Shown here one piece after another: positions 25,853 to 32,689 of a DNA stretch of 32,689 bases. The stretch spans positions 1-32,689 of the forward strand of contig WGLZ01000101.1 of NCBI GenBank assembly GCA_016471375.1, written 5' to 3'. The position numbers and the translations under genes were made by a program. Source of the stretch: Cyanobacteria bacterium RI_101 (GTDB lineage: Bacteria > Cyanobacteriota > Cyanobacteriia > Cyanobacteriales > Microcystaceae). Each line of letters starts with the position of its first letter. Positions within the stretch are counted from its first letter, which is position 1. The notes beneath the pieces were generated by a model, which had not been told where the DNA came from, made no database searches, and saw nothing but the letters and a program-made list of their open reading frames with translations.

Positions 25853-27622
25853 ATGCGGTATCTCTGGCTTCCTTTAGCCCTGGGGACGATGACTGTAACG
25901 ATGGCGCCGGCCCAAGGGGGGGAGTTATTTCTAGCGTATCCTCCGGCCAATCATCAAACTGAGGCGGAGCAAATTTTCTTGATCGGCTCGGCGCCGGCGG
26001 GGATTCCCGTCACCCTGAACGGAAACCCCCTTCAACGCAGTCGGACGGGCAATTTCGCTCCGGTTGTCCCCCTGCGGCTCGGGGAAAACGTCTTCACGTT
26101 CAAGGCCGGCGCCCGGGAAATTCAGCGGGTCGTCATTCGTAAGCCGGCGGGCCCGGTTTTACCGCCGCCCTTGGGTTTTGCCCCCGATTCCCTCTGGCCG
26201 AACCAGAATATCGCCCGCCTCCCTAGGGAGCGAATCTGTTTTCGGGCCGTCGCCCCCCAGGGGGCCCAGGTCTGGGCGGAGGCGGGAACGACGGAAATCC
26301 CCCTTCAACCCCAGGGGCCGAGTCTACGCTTACCCCCCAATTCGGCGCTGTTAACGGGACAAAATCAACCCCAGGTCAGCGCCGCCCGAACCTATAGCGC
26401 CTGCCAGAGCTTCGAGACTATCGGCAATTTAGGGCAACCCCGTTTCCGCCTTCAGGTCGGGGGACAAATCCGCCGGGAAACCGCGCCGGGGTTAATCCAA
26501 ATCCTAGATCCGGATCAGTTAGAAGTAGTGGAAATCATCGCCAATCCCGGGGTAGCCCGCACCGGCCCCAGTACGGATCACTCCCGTTTAACGCCCCTAC
26601 CCCAGGGAACCCGAGCCGCGGTCAACGGCGCCGAAGGGGACTGGTTGCGTCTGGATTACGGCGGTTGGATTAACCGCAAGGAAATCATGCCGAGAACGGG
26701 TCAAGCCCCGGAGCCTGCGGCGATTCGCAGTGTCGGCTACCGGCGCTTGGCGGACCGGAGCGAAATTCGCTTTCCCCTCGCTAGCCCCGTCCCCATTTCC
26801 ATCGAGCAGAGCGCCGAGCAGTTGACCCTGATTCTCCACAATGTCAGCGCCCAAACCGATACCATTCGTCTGGACAACGACCCCGTTATTGACCGTTTCG
26901 TCTGGCTCCCCAGCACGTCTTCCCAAGCCCGCTATAGCTTTGTGATGAAAACGCCCCAACAGTGGGGCTACACGGTTCGCTACGAGGGGCCGACCTTGGT
27001 TTTAAGTCTCCGTCATCCGCCCCGCTTAACCTCGGAGAAACTGCCCCTCCAGGGCGCCAGTATTCTTCTCGATCCCGGCCACGGCGGCGCCGAATCCGGC
27101 GCCCTGGGCCCCACCGGCTACCCGGAAAAGGATATTAATTTGCGGATTGCCCAAAAACTAGCGCCGCTGTTGGAAGCTCGGGGCGCGAAGGTTTACCTGA
27201 CTCGCGCAACGGATACCGAAGTGTCTCTGGCGGAGCGCGTCCGGCAGATTGACGCGCTCGAACCCACCCTGGCGCTCTCCCTTCATTACAACGCCCTGCC
27301 GGACGGCGGCGATCCCAATCAGGCTCAGGGAATCAGCGCCTTTTGGTTTCAACCCCAGGCGGAAGCCTTAGCCCGTTACCTAGAAGCGGATTTAACTCGT
27401 CGGCTCAATCGTCCCTCCGACGGCGTCTACTGGAACAACTTGGCGCTGACCCGTCCCCACAGCGCCCCCGCGGTTCTCCTGGAGCTAGGCTTTATGATCA
27501 ACCCGGAGGAATTTGAATGGATTACCGACCCCCAAGCCCAGGACAAATTAGTCGCGGCGCTGGCGGAAAGCTTGACGGTCTGGTTGCGAAAAACGGCGCC
27601 GGCCTCTCCCGAGCGGCGCTAG
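25853..27622 (+). CDS. Secreted N-acetylmuramoyl-L-alanine amidase
   Basis: A 589-residue exported enzyme that cuts the amide bond between N-acetylmuramic acid and the peptide stem. The ATG at 25853 follows TGGAGA and opens a signal peptide (residues 1-23); the longer frame back to 25400 is antisense to sdhA and is not used. The middle holds an SH3-like segment (about 225-278) and an AMIN-like beta domain (about 290-390). The Amidase_3 domain covers about 402-580 with zinc ligands His410 (DPGHGG), Glu425 (YPEKDIN) and His478 (SLHYNA), and catalytic Glu544 (LLELGFM). It is divergent from sdhA. The architecture fits a cell-division or cell-wall remodelling AmiC-type enzyme. Confidence 0.92.
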   Translation: MRYLWLPLALGTMTVTMAPAQGGELFLAYPPANHQTEAEQIFLIGSAPAGIPVTLNGNPLQRSRTGNFAPVVPLRLGENVFTFKAGAREIQRVVIRKPAGPVLPPPLGFAPDSLWPNQNIARLPRERICFRAVAPQGAQVWAEAGTTEIPLQPQGPSLRLPPNSALLTGQNQPQVSAARTYSACQSFETIGNLGQPRFRLQVGGQIRRETAPGLIQILDPDQLEVVEIIANPGVARTGPSTDHSRLTPLPQGTRAAVNGAEGDWLRLDYGGWINRKEIMPRTGQAPEPAAIRSVGYRRLADRSEIRFPLASPVPISIEQSAEQLTLILHNVSAQTDTIRLDNDPVIDRFVWLPSTSSQARYSFVMKTPQQWGYTVRYEGPTLVLSLRHPPRLTSEKLPLQGASILLDPGHGGAESGALGPTGYPEKDINLRIAQKLAPLLEARGAKVYLTRATDTEVSLAERVRQIDALEPTLALSLHYNALPDGGDPNQAQGISAFWFQPQAEALARYLEADLTRRLNRPSDGVYWNNLALTRPHSAPAVLLELGFMINPEEFEWITDPQAQDKLVAALAESLTVWLRKTAPASPERR

Positions 27623-27632
27623 CGGGCCCGGG

Positions 27633-28349
27633 TTAATCCTCGTCATGCCCTTCTAGGCGCTCCAGCGCCATCTGGGCCGCGGCCTTAGTGGCCTCTTGTT
27701 TGCGGGGGCCGGTTCCCCACCCCCGGCGCCGGCCTCCAATCCAAACCTCGTAGGTAAAGGCCTTGGCGTGGTCGGGCCCCGTCGCCTCCGCCAGTCGATA
27801 CTCCGGTAACGCTCCCGTGCTGGCTAAGGCCCACTGTTGTAAGCGCCCCTTGGCGTCCAATCGGGGCTTTCCGCCCGCCGTCATCTCCAATCGGGCCAGC
27901 GCCTGAGGATCGTCTAAGACGGTATTCACCAGACTCTCGATGAAAGCGTAGGCGCTGTCCATCCCCTGCTCCCAAAACAGCGCCCCTATCCAAGCTTCTA
28001 GGGCGTCGCTCAAAACGCTGGGACTCTGGCGAGCGCCGTTATTTTCCGCCCCTTTCCCCAGACGCAACCGGGCGCCGAGACCAAGGGTCTCCGCCCAGCG
28101 AGCGAGTTGGCTCTGTTCCACCAACTGGGAGCGCAAACGGGTTAACTCCCCCTCCGAGTATTGAGCAAAGCGCCGATAGAGGAGATCCGCCACCACAAAC
28201 CCCAACACGGCGTCCCCCAAAAACTCCAAACGTTCATTCGTGGCCCCGTCCCCGGATTCGGCGCTCTGGGAGCGGTGGCTGAGCGCCAGACGCCCTAGGT
28301 TCTGGGAGCGGAGGGGAGGCAGGGAAAACTTTGTAATCATTCGTAACAT
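27633..28349 (-). CDS. rnc: Ribonuclease III
   Basis: A 238-residue double-strand-specific endoribonuclease that processes rRNA precursors and structured mRNAs. The signature NERLEFLGDAVLG is at residues 38-50 with Glu42 and Asp46, and the second metal-binding pair is Asp115 and Glu118 in DALEAWIGALF. A C-terminal dsRNA-binding domain (about 160-232) ends in EATKAAAQMALERL. It is convergent with the amidase gene, 10 bp apart. The ATG three codons downstream is an alternative start. Confidence 0.95.
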   Translation of the reverse strand: MLRMITKFSLPPLRSQNLGRLALSHRSQSAESGDGATNERLEFLGDAVLGFVVADLLYRRFAQYSEGELTRLRSQLVEQSQLARWAETLGLGARLRLGKGAENNGARQSPSVLSDALEAWIGALFWEQGMDSAYAFIESLVNTVLDDPQALARLEMTAGGKPRLDAKGRLQQWALASTGALPEYRLAEATGPDHAKAFTYEVWIGGRRRGWGTGPRKQEATKAAAQMALERLEGHDED

Positions 28350-28377
28350 TTCGCGGGGATCGCCCCCGGCGCCCCTA

Positions 28378-28390
28378 TTATTTAAAATAA
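28378..28390. promoter_or_regulatory. AT-rich palindrome in the rnc-cpcG divergent promoter
   Basis: TTATTT-A-AAATAA is a perfect 6-1-6 inverted repeat in the 81 bp between the divergent rnc and cpcG starts. It is the most AT-rich part of the neighbourhood and probably overlaps promoter elements of one or both genes. A regulator cannot be named. Confidence 0.3.
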
Positions 28391-28430
28391 CTTGTTTAAA
28401 GCTTTTTCTTAAGATAACGGAGGTTTACGC

Positions 28431-29180
28431 TTGGCTATTCCGCTCATTCCCTACGCTCCCAAGAGTCAGAATGTCCGAGTCGCCGGTTTTGAAGTGGGAG
28501 GAGACGAAAAACCCGTCGTCTTCACCACCGAAAATCTGCTTTCCCCCTCGGACATGGACAATCTGATCGAAGCGGCCTACCGCCAGATCTTTTTCCACGC
28601 CTTCAAATGGGACCGAGAAAAAGTCCTGGAATCCCAACTGCGCAATGGCCAACTGACGGTGCGGGACTTCGTCCGGGGTCTGCTCCTGTCCCAAACCTTC
28701 CGCAGTAGCTTCTACGACAAAAACAGCAACTATCGCTTTGTCGAGCAGTGCGTGCAACGTATCCTCGGTCGGGACGTTTACAGCGAGCGGGAAAAAATCG
28801 CGTGGTCCATTGTCGTCGCCACCAAAGGTATTCAAGGCTTTGTGGACGCTCTCCTCAACAGCGACGAATACCTGAGCAACTTCGGCTACGACACGGTGCC
28901 CTACCAGCGCCGCCGCAACCTGCCTAGCCGGGAGGCCGGGGAAACGCCCTTTAATATCAAATCTCCCCGTTACGACGCCTACCACCGGCGTCAGTTGGGC
29001 TTCCCCCAAATTGTCTGGCAAAACGAAGTTCGTCGTTTTATTCCCCAGGACAAAAAGCCCAAAACCGGCGATCCCCTCAACTTCCTCGCCATGGCCCGGA
29101 GCATTAATCCCTCCGCCAGCCCCACGCCTAAGGTTTCGGCCCTCAATATCAACATCGAAGCCTCGGTTCCCCGCCGTTAA
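28431..29180 (+). CDS. cpcG: Phycobilisome rod-core linker CpcG
   Basis: A 249-residue linker that joins phycocyanin rods to the allophycocyanin core of the phycobilisome. The start is TTG at 28431, preceded by GGAGG at 28419-28423; it yields [20 protein letters not shown], which matches the conserved CpcG N-terminus, so the unusual codon is well supported. The Pfam linker domain (about residues 20-180) has [14 protein letters not shown] and [16 protein letters not shown]. The C-terminus is polar with no membrane helix, which argues for the conventional rod-core type (CpcG1) and against the photosystem-I-associated CpcL/CpcG2 type. It stands alone, away from a cpc operon. Confidence 0.96.
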   Translation: MAIPLIPYAPKSQNVRVAGFEVGGDEKPVVFTTENLLSPSDMDNLIEAAYRQIFFHAFKWDREKVLESQLRNGQLTVRDFVRGLLLSQTFRSSFYDKNSNYRFVEQCVQRILGRDVYSEREKIAWSIVVATKGIQGFVDALLNSDEYLSNFGYDTVPYQRRRNLPSREAGETPFNIKSPRYDAYHRRQLGFPQIVWQNEVRRFIPQDKKPKTGDPLNFLAMARSINPSASPTPKVSALNINIEASVPRR

Positions 29181-29239
29181 GGGACGTTAGTTTCAAAAAG
29201 GAAAGGCCCGGGGGCCAATCTCGGCGGGGGCGAGCCTCA

Positions 29240-29285
29240 ACCGGGGTTGGCAAACCCGGCGCCGCCCTAGGGCTTTCTTAATTTT
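29240..29285 (+). terminator. Possible terminator after cpcG
   Basis: The palindrome GCCCTAGGGC at 29264-29273 is followed by TTTCTTAATTTT. A weaker hairpin (CCGGGGTT/AAACCCGG) precedes it. It lies between the convergent cpcG and nucleotidyltransferase genes and could stop transcription from cpcG. The stem is short, so confidence is low. Confidence 0.35.
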
Positions 29286-29302
29286 GGGGCGGTAAAAATT
29301 CC

Positions 29303-30388
29303 CTAAAAGCGCCGGGGGCTAAACTCAATTTGGGAATCATCCCCCACCAGAAATCGCAGCGCCGCGGGCTGGCGAGGGGTCACGGTTAATTTAGCCCGCT
29401 GGCCAATGACGCTATCCACAAGGCGCTGTTGGACGCCGATAATCTGGGCCCCCTGAAGGATGACGCTGTGCTCCAGATCCGCCTCTTCGATGGCGACGCC
29501 GTCGGCGACGCTGGTGTAGGGGCCGATAAACGCGTTAACGATGCGGCAGTCGGCGCCGATAATGACGGGGCCGCGAATAGAGCTGTTGATAATTTCGGCG
29601 CTGGGATGGATTTTCACTCGGCCAATAATTTGACTCTGGTCGTCGACGCGGCCCTGTTTATCCGGCGCTAAGAGGGTGTCTAAAATAATCCGATTGGCTT
29701 CCAGTAAATCGTCCTTTTTGCCGGTGTCTAACCACCAGCCCGCTAGTTGTTGGGCTTCCACGGCCTTTTCGGCGTCGATCAGCGCCTGAATGGCATCGGT
29801 AATTTCCAACTCCCCCCTAGGGGAAGGCTGGATCTGAGCGATGGCTTGATGAATCTCGGGGGAAAAAAAGTATAAGCCCACCAGCGCCAAGTTAGAGGGG
29901 GGATTCTGGGGTTTTTCCACCAGCGCCAACACCCGCCCCTGAGGATCCACCTCCGCCACCCCGAAGGCGCTGGGGTTAGAGACGGCCCGTAGGAGAATGA
30001 GCGCGTCCAGCGCCTGGGCTTGAAAATAGCTTAAAAAGTCGCCAAGGGGGTCTTGAATCAAGTTATCCCCCAAATACATCACAAAGGGCGAGTCCTGCAA
30101 AAAGGGCTGGGCCACTTTGACCGCGTGGGCTAAACCCAAAGGTTGGTCTTGGGGAATGTAGGTAATACGAGCGCCGAAGCGGGCCCCGTCGCCGGTTTTC
30201 TCCTGAATTTCCGGCCCCGTTTCCGGGCTGATAATAATGCCGATATCCGTAATGCCCGCCTCGACGATGGCCTCAATGCCGTACCAAAGAATCGGCTTAT
30301 TGGCCACCGGCACCAACTGCTTCGCGCCGGTGTAGGTGAGGGGGCGCAGACGGGTGCCTTTGCCGCCGGAGAGAATCAGGGCTTTCAT
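29303..30388 (-). CDS. Glucose-1-phosphate thymidylyltransferase, long form
   Basis: A 361-residue sugar nucleotidyltransferase that makes dTDP-glucose (or a related NDP-sugar) from glucose 1-phosphate, the entry to dTDP-rhamnose and other deoxysugars. The N-terminal catalytic domain has GGKGTRLRPLT, KQLVPVANKP, DQPLGLAHA and the metal site YLGDN. The C-terminal third (about 245-345) is a left-handed beta-helix of hexapeptide-like repeats, the StrD/long RmlA type. The frame is open to 30418, but the ATG at 30388 gives the family N-terminus MKALILSGG. It stands alone; no rmlBCD genes are adjacent. Confidence 0.92.
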   Translation of the reverse strand: MKALILSGGKGTRLRPLTYTGAKQLVPVANKPILWYGIEAIVEAGITDIGIIISPETGPEIQEKTGDGARFGARITYIPQDQPLGLAHAVKVAQPFLQDSPFVMYLGDNLIQDPLGDFLSYFQAQALDALILLRAVSNPSAFGVAEVDPQGRVLALVEKPQNPPSNLALVGLYFFSPEIHQAIAQIQPSPRGELEITDAIQALIDAEKAVEAQQLAGWWLDTGKKDDLLEANRIILDTLLAPDKQGRVDDQSQIIGRVKIHPSAEIINSSIRGPVIIGADCRIVNAFIGPYTSVADGVAIEEADLEHSVILQGAQIIGVQQRLVDSVIGQRAKLTVTPRQPAALRFLVGDDSQIEFSPRRF

Positions 30389-30443
30389 GGAGCAATTCAA
30401 AAGGAAGAATCTGCCCAAACCCTAGCGGATCGGCGGCGCTTTG

Positions 30444-30538
30444 CCAAGGGCTTGTCCGGCGCTTCAGCAATTCTCATTAGGCAAATTTAGCTAGTATTGA
30501 GTGGGATCTGTCCAAGCCCTCAATCATCAAGCCCTTGG
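30444..30538. repeat. Inverted repeat pair in the intergenic region before the Uma2 gene
   Basis: CCAAGGGCTTG at 30444-30454 and CAAGCCCTTGG at 30528-30538 are perfect 11 bp reverse complements, 73 bp apart. The rest of the 267 bp between the thymidylyltransferase and Uma2 genes shows a short palindrome CGAGTACTCG near 30600 and no gene. It may be the edge of an accessory insertion. Confidence 0.5.
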
Positions 30539-30655
30539 AACCGTGTATAGAACAATACTGATAGGAGCTTGAGGGTGGCGACTCGACCCTATCGCAAACG
30601 AGTACTCGCTTCTGTGAAAACTGTTATCAGCGATTGCTAACCACTGGCCAAACCT

Positions 30656-31249
30656 ATGACTCAAAATGACCGCCTGACCCTCAATTTACCCTCAACCCTA
30701 AAACTCGCGATCAGTCATGAGCAGTTTGTCCAGTTAGCCCGGGTGAATCAAAACTTGCAATTAGAAAGAACAGCAACAGGAGAATTAATTGTCATGCCGC
30801 CGACGGGAAGCGAAACCGGCAACAAAAATGCGGATATTTTAGGACAAATATGGCTGTGGAACCGACAAACTAAACTGGGTCAAATCTTTGACTCTTCGAG
30901 TGGCTTTCATTTACCCAATGGAGCCGATCGGTCTCCCGATGTTTCTTGGATCAGTCAAGATCGTTGGGATACTCTGACGCCAGAAGCAAAGTCTGGGTTC
31001 GCGCCTCTCTGTCCTGATTTTGTCCTAGAACTACGGTCTAAACATGACTCCCTCGAATTGTTACAGCAAAAAATGCGAGAATATCAAGAAAATGGCGCAA
31101 AACTAGGCTGGCTCATTGATCGGCGTCGCCAAAAAGTGGAAATTTATAGACAAAAGCAAACCGTTGAAGTCCAGGACTGTCCCAACAGTTTATCGGGTGA
31201 AGATATTTTACCTGGGTTTACTTTAGATTTAACCGAAATATGGAAGTAA
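30656..31249 (+). CDS. Uma2 family (DUF820) putative nuclease
   Basis: A 197-residue member of the Uma2 family, which is greatly expanded in cyanobacteria and has a PD-(D/E)XK-like fold. Visible family features are ERTATGELIVMPPTG (37-51), SPDVSWIS with Asp95, and PDFVLELRSKHDS with Asp121 and Glu125, followed by KMREYQENGAKLGWLID. The biological role is not established. It is not part of a visible operon. Its base composition is lower in GC than the core genes and it contains no GGCGCC, which suggests recent arrival. Confidence 0.9.
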   Translation: MTQNDRLTLNLPSTLKLAISHEQFVQLARVNQNLQLERTATGELIVMPPTGSETGNKNADILGQIWLWNRQTKLGQIFDSSSGFHLPNGADRSPDVSWISQDRWDTLTPEAKSGFAPLCPDFVLELRSKHDSLELLQQKMREYQENGAKLGWLIDRRRQKVEIYRQKQTVEVQDCPNSLSGEDILPGFTLDLTEIWK

Positions 31250-31294
31250 TCAATATATAGTATTTACGGATGAGTCGTGAACGTAATCCTATAT

Positions 31295-31441
31295 TTAATC
31301 ATAAATAAATTGACGTGAACCCACCTTGATAACTAAAACAAGCATCTGAGTATCGAGAATTTCACAAATAATACGATAACTTCCCACACGATAGCGCCAC
31401 AATCCCTGCTTATTTCCCTATAGGCGCTTATTGAGTAGAAT
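31295..31441 (-). pseudogene. Remnant of a RelE/ParE-type toxin
   Basis: Read on the minus strand, the frame gives NKRL, a TAG stop, then GNKQGLWRYRVGSYRIICEI and, near the end, VLVIKVGSRQFIYD followed by TAA. This is the C-terminal half of a RelE/StbE-type mRNA interferase, where the WRYRVG-YRIIC and VLKVGHR-VYD patterns are typical. The N-terminal half is missing and an in-frame stop interrupts what is left. It abuts the antitoxin-like gene at 31428, so a deletion probably fused the two ends of a former toxin-antitoxin operon. Confidence 0.7.
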
Positions 31442-31652
31442 CGCTTAATTCTAAGGTTCCAAAATGACGTTCAAAATCAAATTTTTCTATGTTTGTTTTG
31501 CCTTTGACTAAGGGCGATGTCAAGATTGGCGCAAATTTTTGTTCTAGCAGTATCGCCGTTAGTTGTGCGGGAGAAATTCTGATTGATATTGCCTGTCGCT
31601 GAATTAGCTCAAATATTTGTTCGCTAAGCTCAAGGGTTAGACTTTTATTCAT
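31428..31652 (-). CDS. Antitoxin-like protein of a decayed TA locus
   Basis: The ATG at 31652 opens a 74-residue protein that starts MNKSLTLELSEQIFELIQRQ, a pattern of cyanobacterial antitoxin-like proteins, with a helix suited to dimerisation or DNA binding. The frame is open further upstream to 31802, but that part is Pro/Arg-rich and does not look coding. The C-terminus ends abruptly at SDSTQ, just where the RelE-like remnant begins, so it may be truncated. Whether it still regulates anything is unknown. Confidence 0.55.
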   Translation of the reverse strand: MNKSLTLELSEQIFELIQRQAISIRISPAQLTAILLEQKFAPILTSPLVKGKTNIEKFDFERHFGTLELSDSTQ

Positions 31653-31748
31653 AATAATCAATAATGACTTCAATATGATTCTAACCGATTCCGCCTCCCC
31701 GAGCGCCGCCTTTTTCTCTGCCGGGCGGAGGACAAAATCGGGGGGAAT

Positions 31749-31762
31749 CGGCGCTAGCGCCG
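31749..31762. promoter_or_regulatory. Perfect 14 bp palindrome upstream of the nucleotidyltransferase-like gene
   Basis: CGGCGCTAGCGCCG is a perfect palindrome in the 227 bp between the divergent antitoxin-like gene and the gene at 31880. It may be an operator, but it also fits the genome-wide excess of GGCGCC-type words, so its meaning is open. Confidence 0.3.
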
Positions 31763-31879
31763 GCCTGACGCTTCGGTCGCAATTGCCCGCTCTGTCCCCC
31801 ATTCCCTCCTGTCAATCTCTTGACTACGGCGCTTCTGATGAGATATTTTTATTTTGTTGAACGGAGCAAGTGACTCAGT

Positions 31880-32509
31880 GTGTTAAACCAAGACCTAGCG
31901 GCTCCGCAAAGACGGTTATTAGTCAGTTTAGCCAGAAAACGCGCTCAGCCAGGTAGCGGTAGTTCTTTAGCCTTTCTACAACAACGGACTTGGCGTTATC
32001 CGATGGCTTCTTTACAAACCATTCTTAAGTCGGCGCCGTTTGTCGTTGTGGGCGGCGTCGCCACCCGGCTTTATATGCCAGAAAGGATGACTTTAGATAT
32101 TGATATTTTAGTTAAGACGGAGGATCGTCCCGTCGTCTATCAGGATTTAAATTGCGCCGGCGCCGTCCAAGTCGGCGTTCTCAGTATTGGCGGTAGTCAA
32201 TGGCGCTTAGCCGAAGGCGAAAATTTAGACGTTCTGGAAGCGGACGACGATTGGGTGGAAACGGCGCTGGCTCACCCCAACTATAGCCCTGATGGTTTGC
32301 CGATTATCGCTCTGCCCTACCTGGTTTTAATGAAGTTAGCCGCTAGCCGGGTTCAGGATTTGGCGGATGTCAGTCGTATGGTCGGTCTTGCCGCGGAGGA
32401 CGAGTTAATCGCGATTCGAGAGGCTGTCAATTTATACTTGCCGACAGCAGGGGAGGATTTAGAAAGTTTAATCCTACTGGGAAAATTAGAAATCGGCGCC
32501 GGGGGTTGA
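31880..32509 (+). CDS. Nucleotidyltransferase-fold protein
   Basis: A 209-residue protein starting with GTG at 31880. Residues 53-78 read FVVVGGVATRLY then RMTLDIDILV: the glycine pair and the Asp-x-Asp are the nucleotide and metal-binding signature of the Pol beta-like fold. The segment LVLMKLAASRVQDLADVSRM resembles that of AbiEii/DUF1814-like and related stand-alone nucleotidyltransferases. Some relatives are toxin-antitoxin or phage-defence proteins, but no clear partner gene is adjacent. The 41 residues before the second Met look like a genuine helical N-terminus, so I kept the GTG start. Confidence 0.75.
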   Translation: MLNQDLAAPQRRLLVSLARKRAQPGSGSSLAFLQQRTWRYPMASLQTILKSAPFVVVGGVATRLYMPERMTLDIDILVKTEDRPVVYQDLNCAGAVQVGVLSIGGSQWRLAEGENLDVLEADDDWVETALAHPNYSPDGLPIIALPYLVLMKLAASRVQDLADVSRMVGLAAEDELIAIREAVNLYLPTAGEDLESLILLGKLEIGAGG

Positions 32510-32566
32510 AGCTCCTCGCTTCGATTTAACGGATCAGCCATTCAATTGTTGTAAGCGTTCAGAGGG

Positions 32567-32689
32567 TTACGAAACAATAGGGGATTCGTCGTCCGCAGGA
32601 GAAAGAGGTAGTAAGGAAGGAGAAGGGCGGTTCAAACGAGAGGAGCGGAAGGTTTCAGAAAGAAAATCAAGCACGTCTCGTTGCTGGGC
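32567..32689 (-). CDS. C-terminus of an unrecognised protein (partial)
   Basis: On the minus strand an open frame enters from the window edge and stops at TAA 32569-32567 after 40 residues. It reads QQRDVLDFLSETFRSSRL, followed by a Pro/Ser/Leu-rich tail ending ESPIVS. I do not recognise the family. It is convergent with the nucleotidyltransferase-like gene. Confidence is low because only the tail is visible. Confidence 0.4.
   Translation of the reverse strand, partial: AQQRDVLDFLSETFRSSRLNRPSPSLLPLSPADDESPIVS

Noticed and set aside
30539-30655. Possible tRNA or small RNA gene before the Uma2 gene
   Set aside because: No cloverleaf, T-loop consensus or CCA end was seen; only a short CGAGTACTCG palindrome is present.
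31653-31802. Upstream extension of the antitoxin-like frame
   Set aside because: The Pro/Arg-rich translation does not look coding, and the Met at 31652 begins the recognisable antitoxin-like sequence.

Overview
The window is 32.7 kb of cyanobacterial chromosome. The evidence is a phycobilisome rod-core linker gene (cpcG), the hydrogenase diaphorase pair hoxE/hoxF, a Ycf35 (DUF1257) gene beside a DUF2997 gene and a 4Fe-4S ferredoxin gene, and many genes closest to cyanobacterial family members. The DNA is GC-rich and crowded with the palindrome GGCGCC (about 70 copies counted by eye). I saw no copy of the classical cyanobacterial HIP1 octamer GCGATCGC. I cannot name the genus. No rRNA, tRNA or CRISPR array was found.

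Left edge (1-3319) is an accessory, more AT-rich island. It holds the 3' end of an unknown gene, a PIN-type toxin-antitoxin pair on the minus strand, a 28-29 bp direct repeat that brackets that pair, a 45-codon ORF with a strong ribosome binding site and an internal inverted repeat, and a translationally coupled pair: a D12-class DNA adenine methyltransferase and a PD-(D/E)XK restriction endonuclease (probably SacI family).

The core (3327-30388) is mostly housekeeping. It contains an ABC exporter; a Gfo/Idh/MocA oxidoreductase overlapping miaA; hoxE and hoxF split by REP-like repeats and not followed by hoxU; arfB; a membrane-anchored MsrA with a small membrane protein; a CNNM/CorC-type CBS protein divergent from a P2A Ca2+-type ATPase; a Tat-signal beta-carbonic-anhydrase-like protein; a subtilase-like secreted protein whose reading frame runs into secF on the other strand; secD-secF; the DUF2997 - Ycf35 - ferredoxin - ene-reductase cluster; pyrE; sdhA; a secreted N-acetylmuramoyl-L-alanine amidase; rnc; cpcG with a TTG start; and a long-form glucose-1-phosphate thymidylyltransferase.

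Right edge (30389-32689) is accessory again: a Uma2-family nuclease, a decayed antitoxin/RelE-type toxin locus, a nucleotidyltransferase-fold protein, and the C-terminus of an unknown protein.

Intergenic regions carry several repeat families: an 82 bp element present twice in opposite orientation 6.7 kb apart (79/82 identical), a 119 bp element with 10 bp terminal inverted repeats, tandem hairpin repeats between hoxE and hoxF, and a TGTGTACA-based direct repeat. I see no large undescribed multi-gene system. The less ordinary points are the leader of the restriction-modification operon, the hoxEF pair without hoxUYH, and the subtilase-like protein with Glu at the usual catalytic Asp position.
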